Source of the DNA: Saprospirales bacterium
GTDB taxonomy: Bacteria > Bacteroidota > Bacteroidia > Chitinophagales > Saprospiraceae
DNA: 64,000 bases
Direction: 5' to 3'
NCBI GenBank assembly: GCA_002698985.1
Contig: PAAY01000061.1
Span: forward strand, 1 to 64,000
The notes under the pieces are model-generated. The model saw only the letters and a list, made by a program, of their open reading frames with translations. It was not told the origin of the DNA and searched no databases. How positions within the stretch are numbered: position 1 is the stretch's first letter; each line of letters starts with the position of its first letter. Below, piece after piece: positions 15,854-25,172 of this stretch. A program made the position numbers and the translations under genes.

Positions 15854-18550
15854 TTACTGCAAAACCAATTTCAAAATCACTTCCTCGCCGCCGGCATTTA
15901 ACCGAAGGAGGTAGATGCCGGACTGGAGGTTATCTGTGTCGATGCTGCGGGTGGAGGCACCTGTCAGCATATCGAAATTGCCTGTTCTTACCAGTTGACC
16001 GAGGGTGTTGAAAAGTTCCCAACTGGCGGTCAACTCCAGGTGGCTTTGGGTTTCTATGTTCACCAGGTTGCCGGCAGGATTGGGGAACAAGTTGACTTCA
16101 AACGCCTTATCCCCAGGAAGATCGGGCAATTTAGGGAAGAGCTGCGATTGTGGTACCGGGCTCTTGCCAATAAATTCGTGTTCCCACCAAAGGCGCAGCG
16201 CTGCTTCTCCCGCATCCTGGAAATATTCGATTCGCACCGGGTAGTAAAGGTCTTTCTTCAGAAAAATTTCCCGGCTGTACTCGGTTGGCCCCTGCGGATA
16301 CCAGAGGTCGAAAATAAGATCTCCGGCCAGCCACATCCGGCTGCCGTCGTCGGTGGTCAGGTAGAGGGTGTGATAACCGTCGAAAATGGGTTTGATGAAT
16401 CCCTCCCATCTCACCATGTAATAGTTGGCCGGCATCTGTCCCGGCGCTGGGGACAGGCCGCTCCAAACGAAGTCCAACACCGAATCGATACGGGTGAGTA
16501 CAGGCGGTTCTGTGAAAATGTGGTCCGGACCGGGGTCGTCGTAATAACTGCCCAGCAGACCGGAGCCGTCATCGGTAGGATAGGCGTCGTAAATGGCTGT
16601 GAAAGTGCTGTCGTGCATGGGCACTTCATAGGTGAAGTGGTACTCCTTGCTGCCATTGTCAAACTCCCGGAAGACGTAGATGCTGTCGTTCTGGTAGTGG
16701 TGGCGTGAGGCGGCTATGTCGCGGTACAAACCAACGACGCTCTGAACGGCCAGTGGCGGATCTTTCGGGTTGCCTTCCAGAAAATAAGGGACACTTGCCG
16801 GTTTGCTTCGCAAATAGAAATTCGACTTATAAGGGAAAACTTCTGCAATGGTGGTGTTCTCAAGGCCGCTGTTGTCTTTTGCCGTCAGGTAAAAACGGAA
16901 CCACACGTCGGGGTCCGTTTCGTCCACTTTCGGAATGACGAAATAGCCCTCCTCGATACCTGGCGTTGGCCCTATGCTGGGGTGGGTATGGTCGTCGTGG
17001 TGAAAATCGAGTCGCCAGCGCAGGGCGGAGGCCGGCAGCAGCCCATCCTCGTTGTCTTCTGCCATGCCTTTAAAAAAGAGGGTGTCACCAGCCACATACC
17101 TCGACCCGTCAGCCGGACTCAGAATGAGCGGTTGCGGCCGTTGGCTGCTGGTCACTCTGAGCATGGCTTCACGGGTGGTGTCGCTGCCCTCGGCGTTGGT
17201 GACGATGCAACGGAAAAGACTGGCGCTGTCAGCCAGTGTGACGTTGAACAGTTGCAATGTTCGCCCCGTGGCACCGGGAATGTCCTGCCCGTCTCTCTGC
17301 CACTGGTACTGGAAAGGCGGTGTTCCTGAAGAAAGGGTTTCGAAATCCACATTTTCTCCGACGGAAACCAGCCTGGGCGCTGGGTGTACCGACACAAAAG
17401 GCGCTCCGTTGCCGGTGTAGATGATGCGCCAGACCGCCCCTTCATTGGAGGCAGTATTGGCTTCGGCTGAGCCACCTGCCAGTCCTCCCCGGGCAATGTA
17501 GTACATGGTGCCGTCAGGTGCTGCGATCAGGCTGATAGGCCGGTTGGCCTCGGTGGCAAAAGTGCTGATGAATCCCGTGGCCGGATCCAGGGTTTTGATT
17601 TTGCCGGAGCAGTAATCTGAGAAGAAATACTTGCCGTGGTAATTGGCCGGAAACATGGGGTTTTGCGGTGTGTAAAAAGCACCACCGACAATGGCACAGC
17701 CATCGGCATGTGAATAGGCATAAACCGGATCCTGGTAGTTGTCAGGTGGATTTTGCCCAGCTATTTTCCCCTCTATCAATGGCCAACCGTAGTTGCGTCC
17801 GGGCAGTATTTCATTGATCTCTTCCCGGTAATAGCCGCCCACATCTCCTGAAAAAATGCGGCCGCTTTGCGGATCCAGGGTCATGGAAAACGGATTGCGG
17901 AAACCGAGGGCATAGATCGCCCTGTATTTTCCTTCCAGTTGGTTGTAGAAGGGGTTGTCTTCGGGAATACTGCCGTCGGGTCGGATGCGCAGGATTTTGC
18001 CCAACAGGCTGTTCATGTCCTGTGCGTTGTTGGCATCGGTTCCGTCGCCTACGGCAATGTAGAGCATGCCATCGTTACCGAAGAGCATGGCACCGGCGTT
18101 GTGGTGCGGGCCGCTCAGTTCGTCCAGGTCAAGCAGGATTTCCTCACTGCCGGGCACGGCAAAATTCCCATCTGCCCGGAAGCGGCTCACCCGGTTGTGG
18201 TTGGCACCGGGCACCGTGTAATAAAGGTACACCCACGGGTTTTGCTCAAAATCCGGCGGGATGGCGATACCGTCGAGGCCCCGCTCGTTGAAGTTGTCCA
18301 CTGGTAGGTAGAGGAATGGCTCCGGCAACAATTGACCGGTGCTGTCAATGATGCGCACCTGCCCGAATTTCTCGAGCACGAAAAGCCGACCATCCGGAGC
18401 CAGCGCCATGCCTACGGCATCCAGCCCATCGGCCAGTTTCACTTCCACAAAACCAAAAGGCAGGTTGGTGGCGGTCAGGTTTTTTGCGAAGAAAAGAAAG
18501 GCCAAAAGCCAGACAGGTGTTCGGAGCAAATTCAAAATTGCTGATTTCAT
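15854..18550 (-). CDS. Secreted PQQ-type sugar dehydrogenase with Ig, PA14 and T9SS domains
   Basis: An 898-residue modular exoenzyme. The signal peptide (residues 1-28) is followed by a six-bladed soluble glucose/aldose dehydrogenase domain. Its active-site GPHHNAGAM is near residues 145-155, with GDGTDANNAQD and the substrate-binding ALGFRNPFSMTLDP. Next come an Ig-like domain (FQYQWQRDGQDIPGATG), a second beta-sandwich, a PA14-like carbohydrate-binding module (LGSYYDDPG, YHTLYLTTDDGSRMWL) and a type A T9SS sorting domain (NLFPNPAGNLVNI to the end). It probably oxidises sugars at the cell surface. The start at 18550 fits the signal peptide better than the ATG 12 codons upstream. Confidence 0.88.
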   Translation of the reverse strand: MKSAILNLLRTPVWLLAFLFFAKNLTATNLPFGFVEVKLADGLDAVGMALAPDGRLFVLEKFGQVRIIDSTGQLLPEPFLYLPVDNFNERGLDGIAIPPDFEQNPWVYLYYTVPGANHNRVSRFRADGNFAVPGSEEILLDLDELSGPHHNAGAMLFGNDGMLYIAVGDGTDANNAQDMNSLLGKILRIRPDGSIPEDNPFYNQLEGKYRAIYALGFRNPFSMTLDPQSGRIFSGDVGGYYREEINEILPGRNYGWPLIEGKIAGQNPPDNYQDPVYAYSHADGCAIVGGAFYTPQNPMFPANYHGKYFFSDYCSGKIKTLDPATGFISTFATEANRPISLIAAPDGTMYYIARGGLAGGSAEANTASNEGAVWRIIYTGNGAPFVSVHPAPRLVSVGENVDFETLSSGTPPFQYQWQRDGQDIPGATGRTLQLFNVTLADSASLFRCIVTNAEGSDTTREAMLRVTSSQRPQPLILSPADGSRYVAGDTLFFKGMAEDNEDGLLPASALRWRLDFHHDDHTHPSIGPTPGIEEGYFVIPKVDETDPDVWFRFYLTAKDNSGLENTTIAEVFPYKSNFYLRSKPASVPYFLEGNPKDPPLAVQSVVGLYRDIAASRHHYQNDSIYVFREFDNGSKEYHFTYEVPMHDSTFTAIYDAYPTDDGSGLLGSYYDDPGPDHIFTEPPVLTRIDSVLDFVWSGLSPAPGQMPANYYMVRWEGFIKPIFDGYHTLYLTTDDGSRMWLAGDLIFDLWYPQGPTEYSREIFLKKDLYYPVRIEYFQDAGEAALRLWWEHEFIGKSPVPQSQLFPKLPDLPGDKAFEVNLFPNPAGNLVNIETQSHLELTASWELFNTLGQLVRTGNFDMLTGASTRSIDTDNLQSGIYLLRLNAGGEEVILKLVLQ

Positions 18551-18625
18551 GGTTGTATTCTCTTTCCGGCAAATGTAAAGACACAACGCTGGGGAGGCTT
18601 GCCAAATGCTGACAGCTTGCCATTT

Positions 18626-19972
18626 TTATTGCCCCGGAATCACCAACACAGAGTCGCAGTTGAGGCGGGTTTTCAGCCATTGCTGCATTCGCTGTTTCTC
18701 TTCTTCCTTCGGCAAACGGCGGTACTGGACATAGGCCAGGTGCAGGGTGTCGGGGCAGATGCCGGCTGCATCGCACAAGGGCATCAAACCCAGGGCGAGG
18801 CCTTTCACTTCCGGATCGATTGCCGCAGCTTCTTTTGACAACTGGTTAACGGGCAGGATCCGGCCTTTGGCTTTGATGAGTTCCTGGGTCAGCACTTTGA
18901 TCTTTTCGTCTCTACTTCGCAATGTATCCAGGTGTCTGGTAAGCACTTCTTCCAAAACCGTGGATTTGATCTCGTTGGGGTCAAAGTGGGCGGTGCCCTG
19001 TTTGATTACCAGCTTTGTCTTCGTCAATTCATAGTTCAGCAGGCTGTGTTCCAGGTTGCTGATGGTGTTGCTGTCCAGCGGCTCTCCAATCAGGGTTACT
19101 TCGATGTACCGCTCCGGCGAAGTGCCGTATTCGTATTTGAGGATGTCGGTTTCGGGGAAGTTGAATTCCTTTTCCAGGAAGGCATGCACCCTTTGCTCGA
19201 ATAAGTTGTTCTGAACCAGTTGCCGGGCCACGTACAGGCTGGGCAAAATGATGATGACCACTACCGTCCAAATCAGCAGCCTGACTTTTCGCCTGGCCTC
19301 CGGGCTCACGAATTCACGTTCCCTGAATTTGAGGAACCTGACCAGCAGCAGGGTGCTCAGACAGATGAATGTGGCATTGATGGAAAAAAGGTAAAAGGCC
19401 CCGAAAAAATAGGCGGGGTTGCCGGTGGCTATCCCGAAGCCGGCGGTGCACAGCGGCGGCATCAGTGCCGTTGCAATGGCAACCCCCGGAATCACATTGC
19501 CTTTTTCCTTAGACGCCGTTGCCACGATGCCTGCCATGCCCCCAAAAAAACCAATGAAAACATCCCAGATGGTGGGCGCCGTCCGCCCCAGCAATTCCGA
19601 GTTTTCATCATTCAAGGGACTCAACCAGAAGTAGATGGCAGAGGTCACGATGGAAATACCCACCATCACCGCCAGGTTTTTGGCGCTTTTCTTCAGCAAA
19701 TCTGAATCCGTGATGCCCAGTGCAAGCCCAACGCCCATGATGGGCCCCATGAGCGGGGAAATGAGCATGGCCCCAATGACCACCGGTGTGGAATTGACGT
19801 TGAGACCGACCGAAGCCACCATGATGGCGAAGATCAAAATCCATACATTCACACCACGGAACTCGACAGATTTTTCAATCTCGTCAATGATCTGATCTTC
19901 CTTCTCCTGATCCCGGCTGAGGTTGAAGCGGTCTTTCAGAAATTCCCAGGTGGCCGTAAAAATCTTTTCCAT
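18626..19972 (-). CDS. DUF389 (TIGR00341) membrane protein
   Basis: A 448-residue integral membrane protein. The DUF389 core has STPVVIGAMLISPLMGPIMG and the GVAIATALMPPLCTAGFG segment; about six membrane helices are visible. These are followed by a long soluble C-terminal region ending in a Cys-containing tail. Function of the family is unknown. I place the start at ATG 19972 (MEKIFTATWEFL); the frame is open for 56 more codons upstream, but those are spacer repeat, including the 8-mer array at 20036-20091. Confidence 0.83.
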   Translation of the reverse strand: MEKIFTATWEFLKDRFNLSRDQEKEDQIIDEIEKSVEFRGVNVWILIFAIMVASVGLNVNSTPVVIGAMLISPLMGPIMGVGLALGITDSDLLKKSAKNLAVMVGISIVTSAIYFWLSPLNDENSELLGRTAPTIWDVFIGFFGGMAGIVATASKEKGNVIPGVAIATALMPPLCTAGFGIATGNPAYFFGAFYLFSINATFICLSTLLLVRFLKFREREFVSPEARRKVRLLIWTVVVIIILPSLYVARQLVQNNLFEQRVHAFLEKEFNFPETDILKYEYGTSPERYIEVTLIGEPLDSNTISNLEHSLLNYELTKTKLVIKQGTAHFDPNEIKSTVLEEVLTRHLDTLRSRDEKIKVLTQELIKAKGRILPVNQLSKEAAAIDPEVKGLALGLMPLCDAAGICPDTLHLAYVQYRRLPKEEEKQRMQQWLKTRLNCDSVLVIPGQ

Positions 19973-20344
19973 GCTCCAGTAGATGTGGTATGCTGTGCCG
20001 TAAATGTAAGGAGCAGCAGTGGATGAGGGATTGTGGAACTGAAGATTTGAAGTACTGAAGATTTGAAGAATCGAAGAACTGAAGAATTGAGCGCACTGCA
20101 GAAAGTCCGATTGACTAATTCCATTGGGAATTTCAACCATCTATCTGCCGAACAAAGTCTGGCGGGAGGAGGAGGCATCGGACATCCCGAAGAAATTTCG
20201 GGAGGCGCCAGCAAACACCAGCAAACACGCTGGTTCCGGACTCTGTCCGGGACCCCATCTTGTCGGACTCTGTCCGACTTTTGTTCAGAAAGAAAAACAT
20301 CTTTCGATGAGGGTAACACTTTTTGCCCCGATGGCTTTCGGGGC
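19973..20344. other. 372-bp gap with 8-mer array and a cluster of hairpins
   Basis: Seven 8-nt units of GAACTGAA/GATTTGAA type (20036-20091) are followed by four small hairpins. These are TCCCGAA-GAAAT-TTCGGGA (20185-20203), TTCCGGAC-TCT-GTCCGGGA (20234-20252), GTCGGAC-TCT-GTCCGAC (20262-20278) and GCCCCGA-TGGCTT-TCGGGGC (20325-20344). The last one abuts the stop of the GNAT-like gene and could help end its transcript. Confidence 0.75.
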
Positions 20345-21580
20345 TCATCTCTTAAAAGGCTTCCGTTGCACCCAGTCATCGGGGGGGCGGAGGTATTCCA
20401 GCAGGTGGGGCAGGACTTTATTGGTAACCGGGTGGGCAGCTTTGATATAGCAGAGCATGTCCACGGGTACAGCGCCAACGGAGCTTTTGATTTCCATGGC
20501 GGTGCGGGCGTACACCACTTTTTTTGCGCCGGCTTCGATGCCCTGGCGCAGAATGTCGTAGAGAATGTTCAGATAGAGCTGGCATTTCCGGTTACAGGCC
20601 TCTTCGAAGCCGAGGAAGTGGGCTTCCAGTTCGCCATCATTCAGAAGGGTGGAACAGTAACCAATCAACTCACCGTCGAGAAAATAGCCGGTGATTTTGA
20701 ATTGATCGCCGAAGGCTTCTTTCAGGGCTGGCAGGTACTGTTCATCCAGCACCACCATGTTGAAGCTGGCATTGTCCATCACACTGAGGTAAAGCTGGTA
20801 GAGGCGCTGGTTGTTATTGCGGATGTACCCCAGGTCGAGGTCTTTCCTGACGACGTCTTTGGCAGCTTTGAAAGCCCGCCTGGCCCTGACCCTGTATTTG
20901 GAAGACAATGCCGCAAGGTAGTCATCAAAGCTTTCCCAATCATCCCGGATGTTTAGTACCATGTTCGGGTGGAAGGTGAACTTGCGGTACTTTTTATCAA
21001 CCAGCACCCTGGTTTGAGGCAGGTGCTGCGGTTCAATGTCTTTGATGAAAATGCCATCTATGTACAGTCCCTGTTCTTCCCAGATAGCGTGGACTTTGCG
21101 GATGCATTCTTCTAGCAATCTGAACTGTTCTTCCCTGTTCAGTTTTCCTTCGGCAAAATGGAATCCGTGTTCGCCTGTCAGCAGCAGGTTACCGCAGACC
21201 AGCAGGTTGTGGTCAAATTTCTTTGCGACGAAAACCTTCAAGTGCCTGGCAAAAGCCCTGATGATGCAGGGATACTTGTCTTTGGTGTCAACATCCTTGA
21301 TGCTGCGGTCGGGCCGGAAATGGGAGATTTGAAAGTAGGAGATTCCGATCGGTTGATCCTTGTCGTAAAAGATTACATAGGTGAAACGCATGCCCCTGGG
21401 TGGGTTCTGTTCCAAAACGCCCAGGTATTTGCGTCTGAGAAATTCATTTGGAGGAGCAACTTCATCCCAGGATTCCGGAACGTCGAAAATGGAGCTGTAC
21501 AACCTGAATTTATACCCATTACTGGGCAAGTCAATAATGTTGCCGGGCAAACTCACTGTGTCATCAACGGGTCGGGTCAT
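20345..21580 (-). CDS. GNAT-like (FemAB/BioF2-type) acyltransferase
   Basis: A 411-residue cytoplasmic protein. The C-terminal half looks like an Acetyltransf_6 (BioF2-like) domain: a Arg/Lys-rich RVRARRAFKAAKDV helix, KITGYFLDGELIGYCS, then ELEAHFLGFEEACN and YARTAMEIKSSVG. Proteins of this group transfer acyl or aminoacyl groups; substrate unknown. It is preceded by a 191-bp gap containing a CTTCAGGG-GTTGA-CCCTGAAG hairpin (21711-21731) and the end of the E1 gene. The start at 21580 is the first ATG and gives no signal peptide. Confidence 0.75.
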   Translation of the reverse strand: MTRPVDDTVSLPGNIIDLPSNGYKFRLYSSIFDVPESWDEVAPPNEFLRRKYLGVLEQNPPRGMRFTYVIFYDKDQPIGISYFQISHFRPDRSIKDVDTKDKYPCIIRAFARHLKVFVAKKFDHNLLVCGNLLLTGEHGFHFAEGKLNREEQFRLLEECIRKVHAIWEEQGLYIDGIFIKDIEPQHLPQTRVLVDKKYRKFTFHPNMVLNIRDDWESFDDYLAALSSKYRVRARRAFKAAKDVVRKDLDLGYIRNNNQRLYQLYLSVMDNASFNMVVLDEQYLPALKEAFGDQFKITGYFLDGELIGYCSTLLNDGELEAHFLGFEEACNRKCQLYLNILYDILRQGIEAGAKKVVYARTAMEIKSSVGAVPVDMLCYIKAAHPVTNKVLPHLLEYLRPPDDWVQRKPFKR

Positions 21581-21710
21581 GGTCAGTAAACGGACTTCAA
21601 AGCTTCAATGTTCTGAGGATTCCCGGCACTGCCCGAAGGGCGTCGTTCAGGTCGGGGATGAATTGTCATGGCAGTGTCAACCGAAGTTGTGGATGGTAAA
21701 CGCATTTTTC

Positions 21711-21731
21711 CTTCAGGGGTTGACCCTGAAG
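21711..21731 (-). terminator. Hairpin after the E1 gene
   Basis: CTTCAGGG-GTTGA-CCCTGAAG, an 8-bp stem 40 nt past the E1 stop codon on the minus strand. No clear T run follows, so termination is only suggested. Confidence 0.35.
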
Positions 21732-21771
21732 TGAAATTCTTTCCTGAAAAAAGGCGGGGGCATTCGACCCG

Positions 21772-24189
21772 TCATGAAAAGCGACCTGGCTCGGCTTCTG
21801 TCATCAGCCGGTAAACCACTTCGAAAACGTCCTCGGCATTTGGCTTGGTGAAGTAATCACCATCGGATCCGTAGGGTGGGCGGTGAGGTCTGGATGTAAG
21901 CGTTACCGGAGCCGAATCCAGGTATTGAAATCCTCCCTGCACTTCCAGCACTTCCCGCATCATATAAGCTGAGGCACCTCCCGGCACGTCTTCATCCATG
22001 AAAACGATGCGGTTGGTTTTGCGAAGCGAAGCAGAAATTCTGTGCTCGAGGTCAAAAGGCAGCAGGGTCTGAACATCGATCAGCTCAACTGAAATGCCGT
22101 GTTTCTTCAACAACTCAACACCGGCCAGCGCCTCCCTTACACAGGAACCATAGGTGATCAGGGTGACATCGGTGCCTTCCACCAGCGTTTCAGGTACACC
22201 CAGCGGTACGGTGTATTCACCAATGTTGTCAGGCATGCGCTCCTTCAGGCGGTAGCCGTTCAGACATTCGATGATGAGTGCCGGATCGTCAGAATGCAGC
22301 ATGGTGTTGTACATGCCGGCAGCCTGCACGAAGTTTCTCGGTACACAGAGGTACATGCCCCGCAGAGAGCCGAGCAGCATTTGAATTGGTGAACCGGAGT
22401 GCCAGATACCCTCCAGCCGGTGACCCCTCGTGCGGATGATGGCGGGCGCCTGCTGCAGGTTGTGGCTGCGGTAGCGCAGGGTGGTCAGGTCGTCGGTCAT
22501 CGGTTCCAGACCGTAGATGAGGTAGTCGAGGTATTGGATTTCGGCAATGGGCCGGAAGCCTCTCATGGCTAACCCGATGGCTTGTCCTACAATGCTCCAT
22601 TCACGGATGCCGGTGTCAAAAATCCGCTCCTCACCGTATTTGGCCTGCAGGCCTGCCAGTGACTGGTTTACGCCGCCGATTTTGCCGACGTCTTCACCAA
22701 AAGCGAGCAGGTTTGGATGTTTTGCGAAGGCCTTGTCAAAAAAGGTGTTGAGAACCTCAAAGCCATTCTTGATTTCCGACTTTTCAGAATAGACAGGTGG
22801 AATTACCGGCACATTCAGTGCGGAGTATTTGCTGTCGCTGTACAGGTAGGTATGGTACCTGCGGTGAGCCGTGGCAGAAGCTTTGGTGAGCATGTTTTCA
22901 AGGTCCTCCAAGGCTTCGTTGTCCTCTTTGCGCAGCACGAAGTGCAAGCGGCGGGCATTTTTGATGACATCGCTGTAGAGCTGGGGTGGCGGGGTGTTTT
23001 GCAGCGTGTCGAGCAGTTGCGTAACCTCTTCTTTTTGGCTGGTCGTCTGCAAGGCCTTGGCATAAATGGCTTGCAGTTGCTGTTTTTCTTTTTTGACGGG
23101 ATTGATGTAAGCAGCCCAGGCCCTGTCTTTGCATTCTTTCACGTATTGCTTGGCACGCTTCCGCATGTCAGCGATTTCCTTTTCAGTGGCAATGCCGGTT
23201 TCCACCATCCAGTTGCCCATGATCAGGATGCAGTCGTTGTCGCGTTCCCACTGGAGGCGCTCTTTTGACTTGTAACGCTCATGCGAACCAGAAGTGGAGT
23301 GTCCGAGCTGCTGCGTGCAATCTTCCACGTGGATAAGGGCGGGGCGGTGGTTTTGACGCACGGTTTGCGCCACTTCTTCATAAAGTTCACAAAGTGCGGG
23401 ATAGTTCCAGCATTTTACCTTGTGGATTTCCATTCCCCCTTTGCCTTCTTCAAAACGAAGCCCGGAGACAGCATCGGAAATGGAACCCTTCGCGGTCTGG
23501 TATTTCTTCGGAACGGAGATGCCGTAGCCATCATCCCAAACCGACACCACCAGGGGCACCTGCAAAACGGAAGCAGCGTTCAGGGTTTCCCAGAAGATCC
23601 CTTCACTGGTACTGGCATCGCCAATGGTGCAAAAAGTGATCTCGTTGCCATTCTTTGAGAACAGGGATTTGTCAGCCAGCTTGGGGAGCTCACGGTATTT
23701 TTTCGAAGCAAAAGAAAGTCCCAGTGCTCTCGCCATCTGGGCAGCAGTACTCGAAATGTCTGAGGAGATATTGTAACGTTGGGTTTGGTCCAGCCATTCG
23801 TTGTTTTCATCGATCAGCGCTGTGGCGAAGTGGCTGTTCATCTGGCGGCCACCGGACCAGGGGTCGTTTTCAGCGTCGGCATAAAGCTGGGCAAAAAACT
23901 CTTCCACGGTTGAAAGCCCCAGGGCAAACATCAGCGTTTGATCCCGGTAGTAGCCGGAGCGCCAGTCACCTTTGCGGAACGCCCGAGCCATTGCAACCTG
24001 CGGCACCTCTTTACCGTCACCCACGATGCCAAATTTGGCTTTTCCTGTCAGAACTTCTTTTCGTCCCAATATGCTGGCCTCACGGCTAACACAGCATATC
24101 CAAAAATCTTTGAGAACCTCTTTTTTGTAAGCCTCTTCAACAGTAGTTCCACCAGGCGTGAGGATGTCAGTAATAGGTGATTCTATCAT
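21772..24189 (-). CDS. Fused alpha/beta E1 of a 2-oxoacid (branched-chain type) dehydrogenase
   Basis: An 805-residue thiamine-diphosphate enzyme in which E1 alpha (about residues 1-400) and E1 beta (about 470-805) are one chain. The ThDP motif begins GDASTSEGIFWETLNAAS and ends WDDGYGIS. The beta half shows FGEDVGKIGG and the EIQYLDYL/PIRTRGH-like region, here APAIIRTRGHR. It would decarboxylate a 2-oxoacid and pass the acyl group to a lipoyl E2, which is not in this window. Branched-chain keto acids are the likely substrate by family resemblance. The fused form is common in Bacteroidota. The sequence is intact throughout. Confidence 0.88.
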   Translation of the reverse strand: MIESPITDILTPGGTTVEEAYKKEVLKDFWICCVSREASILGRKEVLTGKAKFGIVGDGKEVPQVAMARAFRKGDWRSGYYRDQTLMFALGLSTVEEFFAQLYADAENDPWSGGRQMNSHFATALIDENNEWLDQTQRYNISSDISSTAAQMARALGLSFASKKYRELPKLADKSLFSKNGNEITFCTIGDASTSEGIFWETLNAASVLQVPLVVSVWDDGYGISVPKKYQTAKGSISDAVSGLRFEEGKGGMEIHKVKCWNYPALCELYEEVAQTVRQNHRPALIHVEDCTQQLGHSTSGSHERYKSKERLQWERDNDCILIMGNWMVETGIATEKEIADMRKRAKQYVKECKDRAWAAYINPVKKEKQQLQAIYAKALQTTSQKEEVTQLLDTLQNTPPPQLYSDVIKNARRLHFVLRKEDNEALEDLENMLTKASATAHRRYHTYLYSDSKYSALNVPVIPPVYSEKSEIKNGFEVLNTFFDKAFAKHPNLLAFGEDVGKIGGVNQSLAGLQAKYGEERIFDTGIREWSIVGQAIGLAMRGFRPIAEIQYLDYLIYGLEPMTDDLTTLRYRSHNLQQAPAIIRTRGHRLEGIWHSGSPIQMLLGSLRGMYLCVPRNFVQAAGMYNTMLHSDDPALIIECLNGYRLKERMPDNIGEYTVPLGVPETLVEGTDVTLITYGSCVREALAGVELLKKHGISVELIDVQTLLPFDLEHRISASLRKTNRIVFMDEDVPGGASAYMMREVLEVQGGFQYLDSAPVTLTSRPHRPPYGSDGDYFTKPNAEDVFEVVYRLMTEAEPGRFS

Positions 24190-24643
24190 GGTTCTAAGCT
24201 TTAAAATTTGGTTAGGTGTGCTCTTTGGAGTCGAGCTGGCATGAGCGCTGAAAGTGGCAGGGAGTGAAATCGTTATTTCAGAACATTATTTCAAATGGCT
24301 CCTACTTTCGGCGGCAAAATTATAGATAAATTTTGGAAGTTTTTCAATTGATTGAACAATGTATTGTCATTGTGGCGATTGAGATTTAGCACTTTTTTTG
24401 CCCTTTTGCCTGCAATTTGAGTGATTCGCAAAAAGAAGTTTTGCAATTCCCGGAATCGGCGCAAGCAAGATTGGATTGGTCTGAAAGAACTTTTTTTCGA
24501 AAAGTTGCCGAGCGGAGATCGGAAGAGGCATGCACCGGTTAACATCTCATTAACGGCTGTTTGAACAACAGAGTGTCTGGCTCTCAAAGTCAGAAGCTAA
24601 TTTTGTCCCGGTTTTGATTTCACGAACAAAAAATCTTTAAAAC
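24190..24643. other. 454-bp gap, promoter region between divergent genes
   Basis: No gene seen. It should carry the promoters of the E1 gene (minus) and the DUF1573 gene (plus). TAATTTTG at 24598-24605 fits the -7 consensus for the plus-strand gene but lacks a TTTG at the right distance. A 98-codon minus-strand frame (24291-24587) has no family features and is not called. Confidence 0.55.
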
Positions 24644-25090
24644 ATGAAAAGAGTACTTTCCATTTTTGCCTTTTTGGCTTTGCTTGCAAGCACCACTTTC
24701 GCTCAGGAACAAAGCGAGCAGCCGGCTAAGGGCCCTGTGATGAAACTCGAATCAACAGAAATTGACTACGGAGAAATCGTTCAGGGATCTGATCCACTGC
24801 GTGAGTTCAAATTCACCAACGTTGGTACTGAGCCGCTCATCATCAGCAACGCCAAAGGTAGCTGTGGTTGTACCGTTCCGAAATGGCCAAAAGACCCCAT
24901 CCTCCCAGGTGAGTCCGCTACCATCGAGGTACGCTACGATACAAACCGCATTGGCCCGTTCCAAAAAACGGTAACCCTCACCACCAACGAGGCTACGCCA
25001 ACCCACGTTCTCAAAATCAAAGGCAAGGTGAATCCCAAGCCAAAAGAGGAGAGCGTACCAGCCAGCAACAACGGATTCAACAACAACTAA
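24644..25090 (+). CDS. DUF1573 domain secreted protein
   Basis: A 148-residue exported protein. Signal peptide MKRVLSIFAFLALLASTTFA is followed by one DUF1573 immunoglobulin-like domain with the hallmark FKFTNVGTEPLIISNAKGSC and CGCTVPKWP. It ends with a Pro/Ser/Asn-rich tail. DUF1573 proteins are abundant in Bacteroidota envelopes and their role is unknown. A strong terminator hairpin follows 21 bp after the stop. Confidence 0.9.
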   Translation: MKRVLSIFAFLALLASTTFAQEQSEQPAKGPVMKLESTEIDYGEIVQGSDPLREFKFTNVGTEPLIISNAKGSCGCTVPKWPKDPILPGESATIEVRYDTNRIGPFQKTVTLTTNEATPTHVLKIKGKVNPKPKEESVPASNNGFNNN

Positions 25091-25111
25091 TTGACCGTTT
25101 CGCTGCGCAAT

Positions 25112-25147
25112 GAAAAGCTCCGGTTGCTCATGCTTCCGGAGCTTTTC
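25112..25147 (+). terminator. Rho-independent terminator of the DUF1573 gene
   Basis: A perfect 12-bp stem, GAAAAGCTCCGG (25112-25123) and CCGGAGCTTTTC (25136-25147), with a 12-nt loop. The right arm supplies TTTT and is followed by TATTTT. An ATG at 25110 inside this hairpin opens the frame of the next gene but is not its start. Confidence 0.88.
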
Positions 25148-25172
25148 TATTTTCACGGCCAAAATTCACCCT

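Noticed and set aside
24291-24587. 98-codon minus-strand frame in the gap before the DUF1573 gene
   Set aside because: No recognisable domain or signal, and it covers the expected promoter region.
25110-25172. Upstream start for the CPBP protease
   Set aside because: The ATG lies in the terminator hairpin of the preceding gene and adds a Cys/Ser-rich stretch without family match.
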